From Corinectria fuckeliana (lineage: Eukaryota > Ascomycota > Sordariomycetes > Hypocreales > Nectriaceae): a stretch of 64,000 nt of DNA. The translations under genes were made by a program, and so were the position numbers. Shown one piece after another: positions 43,825-54,740 of this stretch. The stretch is from assembly GCA_019137255.1 (NCBI GenBank), contig WPDH01000300.1, positions 62,001-126,000 on the forward strand. Reading direction: 5' to 3'. Below the pieces are notes generated by a model. That model saw only the letters and a program-made list of their open reading frames with translations, had not been told where the DNA came from and did no database searches. Position 1 is the stretch's first letter; each line of letters opens with the position of its first letter.

Positions 43825-45366
43825 TCATACACCCGAACCCTTGTGCCCGCGTATCCTGCTATGCCTGACAACTCCTGTCGTCACTCCCTCCTCCCCTGTC
43901 ATCCACCCAGGCATACGTCCACCGTCGATTATCCCGGCTTCGACGAGTTGGCGCATGCCCGCCCACACATGTGTGCCCTGAAATGAGATCTTGACAGTGG
44001 GTGTCCATCTACTTGAAACTTCGGTGTCTTCAGCTGCAGTATCATCCTCTTCACCGGCCGCATTCGCCTCTTGAATGACTGCGTCGATCTTGCTTCGTCG
44101 GCGTCTCGCTGTTTTGTTCTCTCCATTAACTTGCAAGGCGTTGCTTTCTTCATCACCACTCTCCTCCACGAGTGCCCTTGTTGAAGGGAAGGCGTCTTGT
44201 AACACAATATCAACCCTCTCCACACCCTTCCCATCTGTCACAATACCAGAGTCGCCAAAGCGTGCCTTGGCCATTAGTTTCGCGCGTTTTTCTGCCCGCT
44301 GTACTGGAGTCAACTCCAATCCTCGCTTTTGTCCGATGCCCGAGTCTGATGAATCTCTTGAAAGCGGTGGGGTTGGAAGCACCGTATCTAGAGGAGATTG
44401 TTTCTTCTTCTCATCCGCGTAGATACTCCAACCACCGCCTGCGGAGTTCGTGCGCCCAGGCCCTTTCCTCTCTAGGATGGCTTCTAAATTCCGGCTTGTG
44501 AGGTTGCTGCTTTTGAGCGTATATCGTTCACGAGGACGGGAGAGAGCCTTAGGAACTCCATCCACGACTAAGCTATGCAAGCTCTTTGACTCGCTCGAAC
44601 TAATGGAGCCGGTGCTCTGGGACTTGGAGACGTAAAGATTAGGAGCACCATCTGGGAAGGCAACGTAGACGGTCCGAGACGAATCGAAGTTTGCAGCAGT
44701 GCCAGATCCGTCGCGGCTTGACAACGCCAGATTGGTGGTGTACGGAGAGTCAATGACAAATATTCGTAGGAGCAGAACAGGTAAATCCTTGGGTCGGTGG
44801 AATTGGTAATGGGTCTTGACATCAGGCAGAACCTGGTTCTGGAGGTTCTGGAGAAATGTGGATGGGTGAAACCGCGGGATAATGAGGTTCTTTCGGTCAA
44901 CTTTGAGAATTTCTTCGCTGTCCCCAGCACCTTTGGATGGTTGTCTTAGGGGCAGAATCTGATATGCCGACCATTTCTGTGAAGTAGGATTCTGCTCAAA
45001 ATAGGCGAAGTCCGCCATAGCCAGTTGATAAAGCGTCAAACCATGCCGCCAGTCGCCTTCGAGGATGCGGCTGACAACGTCGCGCTTTGCACCCTTTTGC
45101 TGCTGCATATCGAGGTATAGCTGGCTAACCTCGTCGAGGGACCGGCATGGAGGGTAGATATCATCAAGATCCTCGTCTTCATCGTCGTCCCTCTGGAGAT
45201 AGGGAATAGCATTGGGGAGACTCCCATCGTCAAGCCAATCCAGGGCGAGTGAGATTAGCGACTCGCGAGACAGACGATTGAGGCTCTTTTGGACGGCTGG
45301 GTTTGTGGAGTCCACGCGAAGTGAAGAAGGCAGTCTGGCTGTGGTTGGGACAGAGATGCGTGCCAT
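43825..45366 (-). CDS. CHL4: Kinetochore protein Chl4 / CENP-N family (Mis15-like)
   Basis: Inner-kinetochore (CCAN) subunit that, with Iml3/CENP-L, contacts the CENP-A nucleosome. Intronless, 513 aa from ATG 45366. The N-terminal MARISVPTTARLPSSLRVDS, then VQKSLNRLSRESLISLALDWLDD, is the characteristic Chl4 start, followed by LYLDMQQQKGAKRDVVSRIL and the LEGDWRHGLTLYQLAMADF segment. The middle is Ser/Lys-rich with a long disordered, charged stretch (about 290-430), and the C-terminus has the family's short conserved block WTPTVKISFQGTHVWAGMRQ before a basic end. It converges on the TatD gene with only 89 bp between stop codons, so the two transcripts probably overlap. Confidence 0.9.
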   Translation of the reverse strand: MARISVPTTARLPSSLRVDSTNPAVQKSLNRLSRESLISLALDWLDDGSLPNAIPYLQRDDDEDEDLDDIYPPCRSLDEVSQLYLDMQQQKGAKRDVVSRILEGDWRHGLTLYQLAMADFAYFEQNPTSQKWSAYQILPLRQPSKGAGDSEEILKVDRKNLIIPRFHPSTFLQNLQNQVLPDVKTHYQFHRPKDLPVLLLRIFVIDSPYTTNLALSSRDGSGTAANFDSSRTVYVAFPDGAPNLYVSKSQSTGSISSSESKSLHSLVVDGVPKALSRPRERYTLKSSNLTSRNLEAILERKGPGRTNSAGGGWSIYADEKKKQSPLDTVLPTPPLSRDSSDSGIGQKRGLELTPVQRAEKRAKLMAKARFGDSGIVTDGKGVERVDIVLQDAFPSTRALVEESGDEESNALQVNGENKTARRRRSKIDAVIQEANAAGEEDDTAAEDTEVSSRWTPTVKISFQGTHVWAGMRQLVEAGIIDGGRMPGWMTGEEGVTTGVVRHSRIRGHKGSGV

Positions 45367-48300
45367 TGTCCCTAGTAGGCGATCAAAGCCAGATCAATGC
45401 AATGCTTTGGAAACAATGATTTTGGCTTGATGAGGCTGAGATGAGTTGGCCACAAGGCTACCCCGGTGGACAGGCGTTGAGACTCGTCTTGACGTATTCA
45501 TGAATACACGCGACGCGTTGTAATTGAACCGGACTTGAACCGGCCGTGGCCGGCTCCATGATGACAAACGAACATACACAGTGCGGCCAGTGCGACCATT
45601 GCTATTCGCACACGAGCCCTTCGACGTCGGTAGAGTGGATGATCACGTGACTGACCGCATTACGTCCTCGCTGAATAGAAGAAGTTGAACCGTGAACGAG
45701 GTACGCCGTATTGCCTCATCTCAACTGTGCCCATGGGACGACTCATGCGCAAGCGTCGCACGACGCAGTATGCAAGACGCTCTCCATTGGGCCTAAGTCT
45801 CCTAGCCCTACCGTGGACCAGTCCTGGTCGGATCCGCTACCCCACTCCGATGGCACTGAGGCCCAAGGAAGAACTTGAAAACTTGGGAGAACAGAGGCGA
45901 TTTAGCGGAGACGACCAAGGGGTAAGATTTACCGTTGGTGATGAACTCCCCGGTGACGAGGCGGCCTCGTTGGCGACCCCACGATCGTTCAGGGTTTTGT
46001 TGTTGGCTTCACCTTGGCGAAGACCCTTCGGGGAGAACGTCAGACCTCTCCCCCACGCATGCGTAACAGGGGCGATGACGCCCTCATCCCATCACAGGTG
46101 CAGATCTCGGCCGGCAGATGCGCGAATACCGCCACAGACCGAAAGGGTGGCGGGCAGAAGAAGATTAGGTGGGGGAATGGTGTGGCAGACAGACGACTGG
46201 TGACAAAACACAGTGGGATGAGTACGAATAATATTACCTTCTGGCTTTGAGCTTCCGGGCAGGCAACAAATAGCCCAGTGCAGAGGGGTTGGCGAGTCCG
46301 GGGAGTTGGCGAGCTGTACGTAAGGCGGAGTCAGGACTAACAAGCGAGGAACCACCTAGCCGGGGATACTTGCTTTTGGAGACAGCGCCCGCGCACACCC
46401 ACGCTGAAGTTGGGGCCCCATTCTCTCGGGGAGTTGAAGCCCTCAGGTGATGGCGATTGGCCGATGGGGTGAGATTTGATAATGCTGTCTCTCAATCAGT
46501 CGGGAAAGGAAGCACACAGCGACGCGCGACGAAGCCACCACCCACGCGACCACGCCTCTTTAGGCTTACATGCCAAGATGCCCACCACGAGGGTTCGTTG
46601 AGACCGGGCTTCTCATGCGGCTGGGACATGGGGGCAAGTGTCTCACACATGTGTACATGGCTTGGGCCAATTTCATTGTGGTAGACCGTCATGTTGGTCT
46701 GGTGACTCTTTGAGGGGGGAACTGTCACTACTGTGCGAGGTTGTGTCCGTCGTCGTTGGATATTCTGCTTCGTTTCACAGAACTTGGACTACGGCACGAT
46801 TCGCTTTGCGCGAAACTTGAAATGATGATGGAGAAAAAACTTTTCAAAGTATGTGCGGGATAATTGCCTGGCTCTGCGTTTCAGGGCTCGTTTGCCGGAC
46901 CGGAAACTCGGAAATCTAAGCGTTTTTGAGTTAGAGGTTAAGTCTGGCGACACCGAAGGAATTTGCCACGACTTGATTCACGCTACGGCCGAGACTTTCT
47001 CGCCACTGGATCACGTTGGAATCACCCGCTCACTGTGCGAGCTCTGGGGTGGATCGCGACATGGGCAACGCGTCGCGGGGATTGAGTAGTTAATACTACG
47101 GGTCGGAGATGAGATGAGGCAAAGGCACTGAACCGGTACCTTGGATGTATATGAAAGCAAAGCTTGAGACACTTGGGGAAACAAATTGTAGATTCTGAAA
47201 AAGTTTTCCAGGGTCTTCTTGGAAGTCTCTGTCGAACCTCCGTCGCGTTAATTACCTAGGTACCTAGAGGCAGCTAGGTAGTGAGCACAGGGAGATCCCG
47301 TCTCGCGCGGCGTCCCTTGCTCCTCTCCCAATTTAGACAAAGAGAGGCAACTTGGTACACATGCAGCTTTTCTGCCCCGAGTCTCGCAACAGTTCAACGT
47401 CAAAGTAGCATTGAGCATTGAGAAAAAACCAGAGAAAATTCAGCATAGCATTCAATAGTTAGGCTTCGTTAGGTTAGGGGGATGGCGTTTGGGTACCTAG
47501 GTATGTCCATAGGTAGCATACATATCGGCGTTCGTGCTATAGATCGGGTGGAAGACGACCCTGGACTCGACCGAGTTTCCAGTAGGAGCCGAAGTGGAGC
47601 CCTTCTCGAGCCTTTTCCTCCCTCGGAAGAACGCCGACGAACTATTCGTACACGGGGAAAGGTGTGTAGGAGGGGATGGACCCGAGCCAAGCAACCTCGT
47701 GGGTGGCTTCACATTCACACTGTCCATCCGACCTGCATGCCAAGGTTGGCGACCCTCAGAGTCGCATCTTGCAGCGATTGATGCAGCCAGGGATTTACTC
47801 TTGCCCTGCTTGAACGAGGTACAAAGAGGAGAGTAACTTACGAAGTGCAGCATGTACGATGTGCAACTCGCAGGGCCCGGGTGCCACGAACGTGGGGGAA
47901 GAAGAGGGGATCCCCAGGCATTCCAAGGGTGATTGTTAAGCAACCTGAGTGGACGGGTCATGGATTGCCCGGGGGGGGCCTCTCCACTGGACTTCCACTG
48001 ACATCAACAATGGTCAAAGGGTTAGCCGGGCATTGATTGGATGGCTTTAGCTTGTCTTGGTCTCATCCTCCGATGTTATTTTGCCCTTGTGAATGCTGTA
48101 GCTTGGAGTTTTCGAGGGTCCCGTCCAGGTATACGAGGTGGGCCTTCACGCGTGTGGGCTGGGCTGGCACTGTGCTGTGACCCATGCAGGAATGACAACC
48201 CATCCCTTGGGTCATACCAACAAACCCGCTACAGCCGCACCACCGTGACCACCCCAGCACTCCCTACTATGTACGCAGTATGCCCGCTAAAAAGCCCCCC

Positions 48301-48868
48301 ACTACCCACTGCACTACCCACTGTGCACCACCACCCACTGCGCCAGCTTCGGCGACAATCGGCCTCGACCACGACATCCACAGTTCTGAAAACCCGCTCC
48401 AGCACTCGTCTTGCATCTTCGACGTTTCCTTCTTCCTCCACTCTTCTCTCCAAACGTTCATCTACGACTTCTCTGTGTGCACTGTCCTCGGAAGCCAACA
48501 ACTTAACACACCGATATCGACGACTACGACGCTTCTCGACGACTTCCCGCCGTACCGCCCTTCACTCTCAGTCGCCGGAGTCACGAGTTTTTCTCGCCTC
48601 GCTGACCCTGTGACGAATTTGTCCCGCAAAAGGCCACCACCCGCAAAACGCAAACCCCGCTCCCTCATTCAGAGTGACGGCGTGAGTGAGTGCGTCGCTG
48701 CCGCTTCCGGCCTCAACCACCATCAACCTTTTACGGATTCTTGAATTTTGCACCTCGCCAACAGGAGGAGGATCGACCTTGGGAATTTCTGTTTCCACTG
48801 GGGGGGGATTATTGACACGGTCAATTACTCGACGAACTTTTCGCTCACGTCAATCGTCTCATCTCACA
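45367..48868. other. 3.5-kb gene-poor interval with the cys-3 leader
   Basis: The left part is the CHL4 promoter. An open frame at 46853-47089 has no recognisable features. TAGGTA/TACCTAGG words cluster at about 47250-47520. The right part, roughly 48200-48868, is C/T-rich on the plus strand and is most likely the promoter and long leader of the bZIP gene; ATGs at 48269 and 48280 open frames that end before the main start. The palindromic sequence near 45525, which mimics a tRNA T-arm, has no matching acceptor stem. Confidence 0.5.
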
Positions 48869-50406
48869 ATGGCAAGCTACAACGGCCGCCGCGGCCCCAA
48901 CGTGTCGCAGTACCTCCGGGACCTCAACGCCATCAATCGCCAAGAGGCTGGTCAAGAGGAGCCCTTCAACATGGAGGAGGATCTTGCGCTGTTCACCAAC
49001 ACCCAGTTCTTCGACTTCGAGACGGGTCAGAACACTGACTATCAGGCTCACCCCACCAAGGCGGACGGTGAGGCGCCCCCGAGCGCCTCTCCCTCCGAGG
49101 ACATGACTCCCGCTCAGTCTGTCATGGGAGATCTTTCGAACCTCGAGTTCTCTATTCAGGGTAAGTTCTGATTTCGTGGCTGTCAAAATCCAAGTCAAAC
49201 CTCATCCACCTTGGCTATTATGGCTATCGTGGCCCAGAACATGGGCATAAATCCTCACCAGGGTAGTCCATCCTCATCCTGGGTTGCCTATGCCGTACGG
49301 CACTGACCTGTGCTCACCTCCGTTTCGGCGGCTTGCTTGACGGCCTGCTCCCCACCAAAATTGTCCAAATGCCGCTCAAGTGGACGGCCGAGGAAACATG
49401 CATATTGGCCTGGCCCATGATGCGCAACGAACTGCACCCGCCCCTTCAACTTACCCCATTCCCCCACCCTGCTTTACCCTGTCGATATGTCCTTTGTGGG
49501 CGCGGCGAGGCCAGGTTTATCATTGGGACAAAGCTGTCTCGGGATGCAGGCTCACTCGAGTGTGTGGCCCTGCTGGGGTAGCAGGCTGAACCTAAATGGC
49601 TAGAGGGTGGACGGTGCCTATGGTGCAATATCTCGTGATTTGCCGATAGCGATCACGACATCGATTACCACCCCTGTCCCCTACCACCCGTCTTCCTAAG
49701 AGAGCCAAGCCTCTTCCCCAGTCTTCAGTCTTCATGGCTTCTACTTGGACGTCAACTGTCCATCAGTCTCCTATCGTCAACTTTACCACTATCTTATTCT
49801 GGTCATGACTGTTGTGTCTTTGAGACGCTCGCTGACCACCGAACGATGGCAGGTGACTTTAGCTTCCCCGACTTCGCCAACGCCGCCTATCCTTCTACCC
49901 CCTTGAACGCCTTCCCGGATAGCGGCCAGAACTTCCAGTCCATGCAAGCCAACCCAGCCGCCGCCTACCCCCAGGTGCCTCAGACCCAGCACCACCAGGC
50001 TCAATTCGGCCAGGCCACTTCTCCCCAGACTGGCGAGAAGCGGAAGTCGGAGAGCGATGCCAGCGGCGGCAGCCGGTCCTTGGACTTTGAAGACTCCTCC
50101 CGCCATGCTGCCGAGGAGGACAAGCGAAGGCGCAACACAGCCGCCTCGGCCCGCTTCCGCATCAAGAAGAAGCAGCGCGAGCAAGCCCTCGAGAAGTCGG
50201 CCAAGGAAATGTCCGAGAAGGTGTCGAACCTGGAAAGCAAGGTGCAGCAGCTTGAGATGGAGAACAAATGGCTCAAGAACCTACTCGTGGAGAAAAACGA
50301 GGGCAACGACGAGATTGTCAGCCTCTGGAAGGAGTTCGCCGCATCCAAGCAAACCCGAGACAAGCCCAAGCCTCAATCGAAACCAGAGTCTGTCAAGGCA
50401 GAGTAA
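48869..50406 (+). CDS. cys-3: bZIP transcription factor, CYS-3 / MetR type (sulfur regulator)
   Basis: Nuclear activator resembling Neurospora CYS-3 and Aspergillus MetR, which switch on sulfate uptake and assimilation genes when sulfur is scarce. Two exons, 48869-49160 and 49853-50406, separated by a 692-bp intron (GTAAGT...GGCAG), give 281 aa. The N-terminus (MASYNGRRGPNVSQYLRDLN, then DDLALFTNT-like EDLALFTNTQFFDF) is the conserved MetR-type start. The bZIP basic region is at about residues 188-207 (RRRNTAASARFRIKKKQREQ). The zipper heptads are L210, M217, L224, L231 and L238, followed by NKWLKNLLVEK. The family is normally controlled by an SCF(SCON/MetB) ubiquitin ligase; that part is knowledge, not seen. 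The intron is about ten times longer than others in this window, and an in-frame ATG (49846) spans its acceptor. Confidence 0.9.
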
Positions 50407-50952
50407 AACTTGGCAGGTGGCCCAACGAAATCTACGGACGACAAATGTGTTGCGACGTGGGAGGCTGGTGGCGTTCTGCTGTCTGGGTTGCGGCAAGGGG
50501 GGCTGGGGCGTTTGATTGAATTACAAGACCTGGGTTCCTAGGCGGACGTGCTCCGGGGATGGGCGTGAAGGCTGCCTACATGATGCATACCTAGACGAAG
50601 ATGGCGAAGGGGAATGATGGGATTGGGAGAAGGTGGATGCACATACGCTTGCATGAGAGCGGCAGATATAAACAGTGTCCTCGAGGCGGTAGGACAGGGG
50701 CCGGGAAAGGTTTCACTTTTCTTTTGTATTGTTTGCAATGATATCAACGGGTATACGATATATGGTACAATTTTGTATTGCCACGTCGTAGCAAGTTGAC
50801 AACTTGCGGCTCGACACCACTCAATCGCCCAATATCCTGGATCGTCGAGTTTTACATAGGCTCGGCCATATTCTCTCAAGTTCCTCTATGTGCCCCCCCC
50901 CTGCCGTGCTTCTCTGGACGGACCACAACTCAAGCCCTTCCCGCCCCCGCCC
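50407..50952. other. Convergent 3' region, cys-3 / small protein gene
   Basis: About 550 bp of 3' flanks. It includes T-rich sequence near 50715-50780 that could serve polyadenylation of the bZIP transcript. No supported ORF. Confidence 0.55.
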
Positions 50953-51417
50953 TCACCCGCGGGCCTCTTCCTTGACCCTCAGCGCCGCAAGCCTCTGCTG
51001 GTTCCGCTTCCCCAGCAGCCGCAGCGTGGCCTCGCGCTCGCCCTCGGTCATCCCGGGCCAGTTGCCCACGCGCGCCATGGACCCATCGGTGTTGACGACG
51101 AGCGGGCCCAGCGCGTCCAGGCGCAGCGACTCTCCCACGCGTAGCGTCGTCACGCCATCGCCCCTGCTGCTGTCGTCCTCGGGGCCGGGCGCGGAGAGCG
51201 GGAGCGGGAGCACCTTTTCCCGCTGCGCGGCGGTGTGAGCAGCGGCACTGTTGCTGTCGCTGTCGTTGGCTGCCGCCGCTGCCGCTTGATCGCCGGCCAT
51301 GGCGGTGGGGGGTGAGCTCGCTGCTGGACGCGGCGGTGCGGTGCGCGATGTGCTGCTCATGGGCCGTCCGAGGGTGACGGATGAGCGAGGGATGATGCGA
51401 GCCAGGCGCGCGAGCAT
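50953..51417 (-). CDS. Small conserved-looking protein of unknown function
   Basis: 154 aa from ATG 51417, intronless. It starts with an Arg/Ser-rich, acid-free leader (MLARLARIIPRSSVTLGRPM) that looks like a mitochondrial presequence, then an Ala/Ser/Pro low-complexity stretch, and ends in a compact charged domain: TTLRVGESLRLDALGPLVVN, NTDGSMARVGNWPGMTEGER, TLRLLGKRNQQRLAALRVKE. That C-terminal block, about 60 residues, has the look of a conserved fungal family (a 'Gly-Pro-x-Val-Val-Asn' then 'Trp-x-x-Met-(S/T)-x-x-E-R'), but I cannot attach a function. An ATG 22 codons upstream (51483) is in frame and would add a hydrophobic stretch. High GC third positions support coding on this strand. 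Confidence 0.7.
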   Translation of the reverse strand: MLARLARIIPRSSVTLGRPMSSTSRTAPPRPAASSPPTAMAGDQAAAAAANDSDSNSAAAHTAAQREKVLPLPLSAPGPEDDSSRGDGVTTLRVGESLRLDALGPLVVNTDGSMARVGNWPGMTEGEREATLRLLGKRNQQRLAALRVKEEARG

Positions 51418-52425
51418 AACGAGAGAGAGCGCCACACAGAGAGAGAACAAAACCGAGCCAGAAGAGTCACTATCACACAGCAACTGCCTTGGGCCTTGCT
51501 GTCACAGCCAGCCCCTGTATGTACTTTCGTATGGTGGATTCAAAGAGATCTGGCAACTCAAAATCGACAAGTGGAGAGAGATGAGAAGTGAATGTGGGAG
51601 GGAGGGAAGGAAAAAAGGCCCCTCCCACCCAATCTGGGTTCAGTCCCTCCCCCCCCCCCCCACGTTAGGCGCTAACGGGGAGTAAGGCAACTCCCGTCGT
51701 CCCCCCCGTATTGCTTCGTTACACGGACTCGGACGGGTGATTTTACCGCCGTAACACTACATATCCGATGCGGGGAGGGAGGCAACATTTTGGGGACCTG
51801 CGTGGGATTTCAGGTGGGATCCGTGGCATCGAGCGATTCGGGGGAGGATGCACGGCCAGATCTACGGCGCGGGATGAATGATGCCATCGCTGGGCGTTTG
51901 CAGCCGGCGCCTGTGATAGGCGCATACTGGTGTTTTTCGTAATGGGATGCATCCAGGGCTGCTCAGGACGAACCGGGGCGATGGCGGAATCAGCAGGGAT
52001 ATACTACGTTATGGTGACCTGCGGGCAAAGACCCATCATGGAGAAACTTAGACGACCAGAAAGGCAGCACGATAAGAAACTCGGAGTCATAGTCGGTTTA
52101 ATTCGCAATCCCTCCCTGTTACCTGCCTGCAATGCTGCTAAAACGAAAGAGCCATCACACATCATCTCCATAGTAGCTCAGGCAATCTACCCTTGGGGGG
52201 GATTGGCTTGCAAAAAGAGCTGCTTTCCCGTCTTTCCTAGTCCAAACTGCCCCACAGGTTTTGTCTTTAAATAGACTTCCCTTGCAAATCCTCGAACCCT
52301 CACGCCCTCACATATCTACGCTCTCGTCATGACAGCTCAAGACTGAAGCCAGGACGACCAAGCTTCTCCAAGTTCGCCAAGAGTGTCAGTAAGGACTGGG
52401 ACCCTAGCTCAAGCACGGAACAGCT
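51418..52425. other. Intergenic, about 1 kb
   Basis: This is the promoter side of the small-protein gene and the 3' flank of the aminotransferase. It holds a C run at about 51649-51661 immediately followed by the small inverted repeat GTTAG-GCG-CTAAC (51664-51676). No supported ORF. Confidence 0.55.
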
Positions 52426-54740
52426 TTACAGCGTCTTCTTGTGCCTACGCGAAAGAGTCAGCCGCCATTGCAATCGTGTCTAGTCCGAAGATCTCGCCGG
52501 GGGGAAACTTACTTGTGGACAACGCGCTCAATGCCGTCTAGGCCCAGCTTCAGCACGTCCATTCTCGGTCCGTACGAGAGACGCACGAAGTGATGGCAGG
52601 GGCTGTCAAAGAGGTCACGGCGGCGCGAGGGGTTGAGGTCGAAGAAGATACCAGGCACAACAATGACCTTCTCCTCCAAGCAAGCCTGGAAGAAGTTGAG
52701 ACCATCGGCAATGGACTCGGGAAGACCCTCGAGGTTCAACCACCTACGCAACAGTTAGATTTGTCTCTCACCTCCAGAGCGTACGATGCGGCTTGACTTA
52801 CAGGTAAAAGGTCGAGTCCGGCACGTACTTGATGACGAAACCCATCTCGCGCAGACGTCGAACGACGTAATCACGCTTGTCCTACGAGATAGTTAGTAAT
52901 GTCTTTGAAATGTCGTGAAAGGAGTCAATACGCACGCGGAAGTGAGCCTGGAGGTGGCACATCTCATTTTGTACCAGAGTAGGTTCCAGCATAGGGATAG
53001 CAGCCTCCTGGAAGGGGTGGCTGGCACCACCGTCGAGGTAGCTACCACAGGAGCCAATGCTGGGGACGGTCAGTTACATGCAATCTCAACTAGAGGGAAA
53101 TTCGACGACATACGCGTTGATGTACTCTGAAATACTGTTAGCCTGTGACCTTTACCAGCTTTCTTCCCTCCTCCAGCAAGCGGGGTTGGAAAGAACTTAC
53201 CCTTGGGACCAAGGATCCAGGCAATTCGCCATCCGGGAAGGCGGAAGCGCTTGGTGAGACCGTCAATAATGAGGACATCGTCCTCGTCGACATCCTCAAC
53301 GTTCTCAGCAGCCGAAATAGTGGAACCGTCGCAGTTGCTGGTGTAGTTGTAGCCGGAGTAGAATTCATCGCTAATAAAGGTGGCACGACCACGGCAGATG
53401 TCTTGAATCTCGGCGAGCTCAGGGTTGGCAACGACACGGCCGGTAGGGTTGCGGGGGTTGGAGGTCAGGATAACTGAAGTACCACGGGCGATTTCCTCGG
53501 CAATCTTGTCGGGGTGGATGTGATATCCGTCGCTCTCGTTGAGAGGAACGGGGATGGCGGCAAACTGTGTGGTTTGGTTAGTACTCTCGTCCGTCGTAGG
53601 GGATTCATCTCCCCGGCACGTTCAACCAATTCTCAAACGCACGTTCTTGAAGAGGCTCAGCATCTCGTTGTAGGCCGTGTAGTCGGGCAAGAAGAAGCTC
53701 AGATACGAGTTGCCGAGGACGGCGGCGATTCGAATAAGACCAGCGCGGCCACCAGGGACGATGGCAACATTCTCCCACGTGTACTGGCTGTCTTTGCCCT
53801 TGCGGTGCATCTCGTTGTAGAGCTTGGCGACAGCTTCTCTCAGGGGCTTGATACCGGCAGTGGGGCCGTACTCTCGACCGGCCATGGAGATGTTGATGGA
53901 CTCGGGGCGGGGGAAACAACCGGAGATCTCGTCCTCAACCTCGGGGGCTCCCTGGCCCAGGTTGGCCCAGAGCTCAGGCTCTTCGAGGAAGCCATACTCG
54001 GAGGCTCGCTCAGTGCACCAGATGACACCAGTGGATGATCGGCTGGCGTCGAGACCGGCGTGGGGCTGGTGACCCTCGTGGGCGTTACGGAACTGGCGAT
54101 GGACCTTTGACTGGACCTCTTTTGGAAGATGTTAGTACGATGATGATGGAGCAAAATATCCGAGAGCATTTGCAGTGGTGGTTGATGCGGTTGATGCGAT
54201 ATGCGGCTGAGTGACTGGGAAGCCGACGATGACGTTATGGCGAGGGAGCTCTGCAGCTTCGGTGGGAGGATTTGGAGGGGTGATGGAGGGGTTCGTGCAG
54301 GCCGCTTGCCAGGATGGGAAGGAGGTGCAGGGGAACCAGGCTAGAGCGGATGGGTAAGGGCAGGAGCCGGGCACACGCAGGGTAAGGGCGGGAACGGCGA
54401 AAAGGCGGAGAGGGACAAGCTGAGTGAAAATTTGGGGTCAGGTTGGGTGTCGAAGATTCCCCGCGGGACGTCTCATGACGCCCAAGGATTCTCAAGAAAA
54501 CCCACTCACGGAGGGGAATGTTGAGGGGAGACAGAAGCGGAGACCAGTGAGGGACGAGTGGGAAACGAGGAACGGGAAAAAGGGACCGGAAAGGCAAGAC
54601 ACACACAGCAAGGGGCGAGAAAGGAAAAAAAAGGGAGGCTGACCGCTTGATGAGGGCTCGCCAGAGCTGAAGCGACGAGCAGCGAGCGTCTTAGGGGCGC
54701 CAGTGTGGCGGTTGATGGAGAACTTGCGGCCACCGAACAT
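52426..54740 (-). CDS. PLP-dependent aminotransferase, class I/II, probably mitochondrial
   Basis: Fold-type I aminotransferase; substrate not predictable. Eight exons: 54740-54644, 54118-53643, 53564-53201, 53126-53114, 53059-52936, 52881-52802, 52743-52513, 52444-52426, giving 467 aa. Seen: Arg/Ser leader MFGGRKFSINRHTGAPKTLA suggesting mitochondrial import; GREYGPTAGIKPLREAVAKLY and the glycine-rich PGGRAGLIRIAA (cofactor phosphate side); TSNPRNPTG with Asn near residue 230; SDEFYSGYNY with Asp257 and Tyr260; and DGLTKRFRLPGWRIAW with Schiff-base Lys296 and Arg304. A C-terminal FVRLSYG carries the likely carboxylate-binding Arg. Exon 4 is a 13-nt microexon (EYIN). The first intron is long (525 bp) with a GTCAGC donor. 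The last intron has a perfect GTAAGT donor and a CTGAC branch site; unspliced, the protein would end VVHK, spliced it ends VVHKHKKTL. Confidence 0.88.

Noticed and set aside
45515..45550. Sequence whose minus strand reads GGTTCAAGTCC with a 5-bp T-arm-like stem, suggesting a tRNA
   Set aside because: No complementary acceptor stem, D-arm or anticodon arm is found at the expected distances.
49333..49589. Open frames inside the 692-bp cys-3 intron
   Set aside because: Two overlapping short frames without family resemblance or splice sites of their own; consistent with intron sequence.
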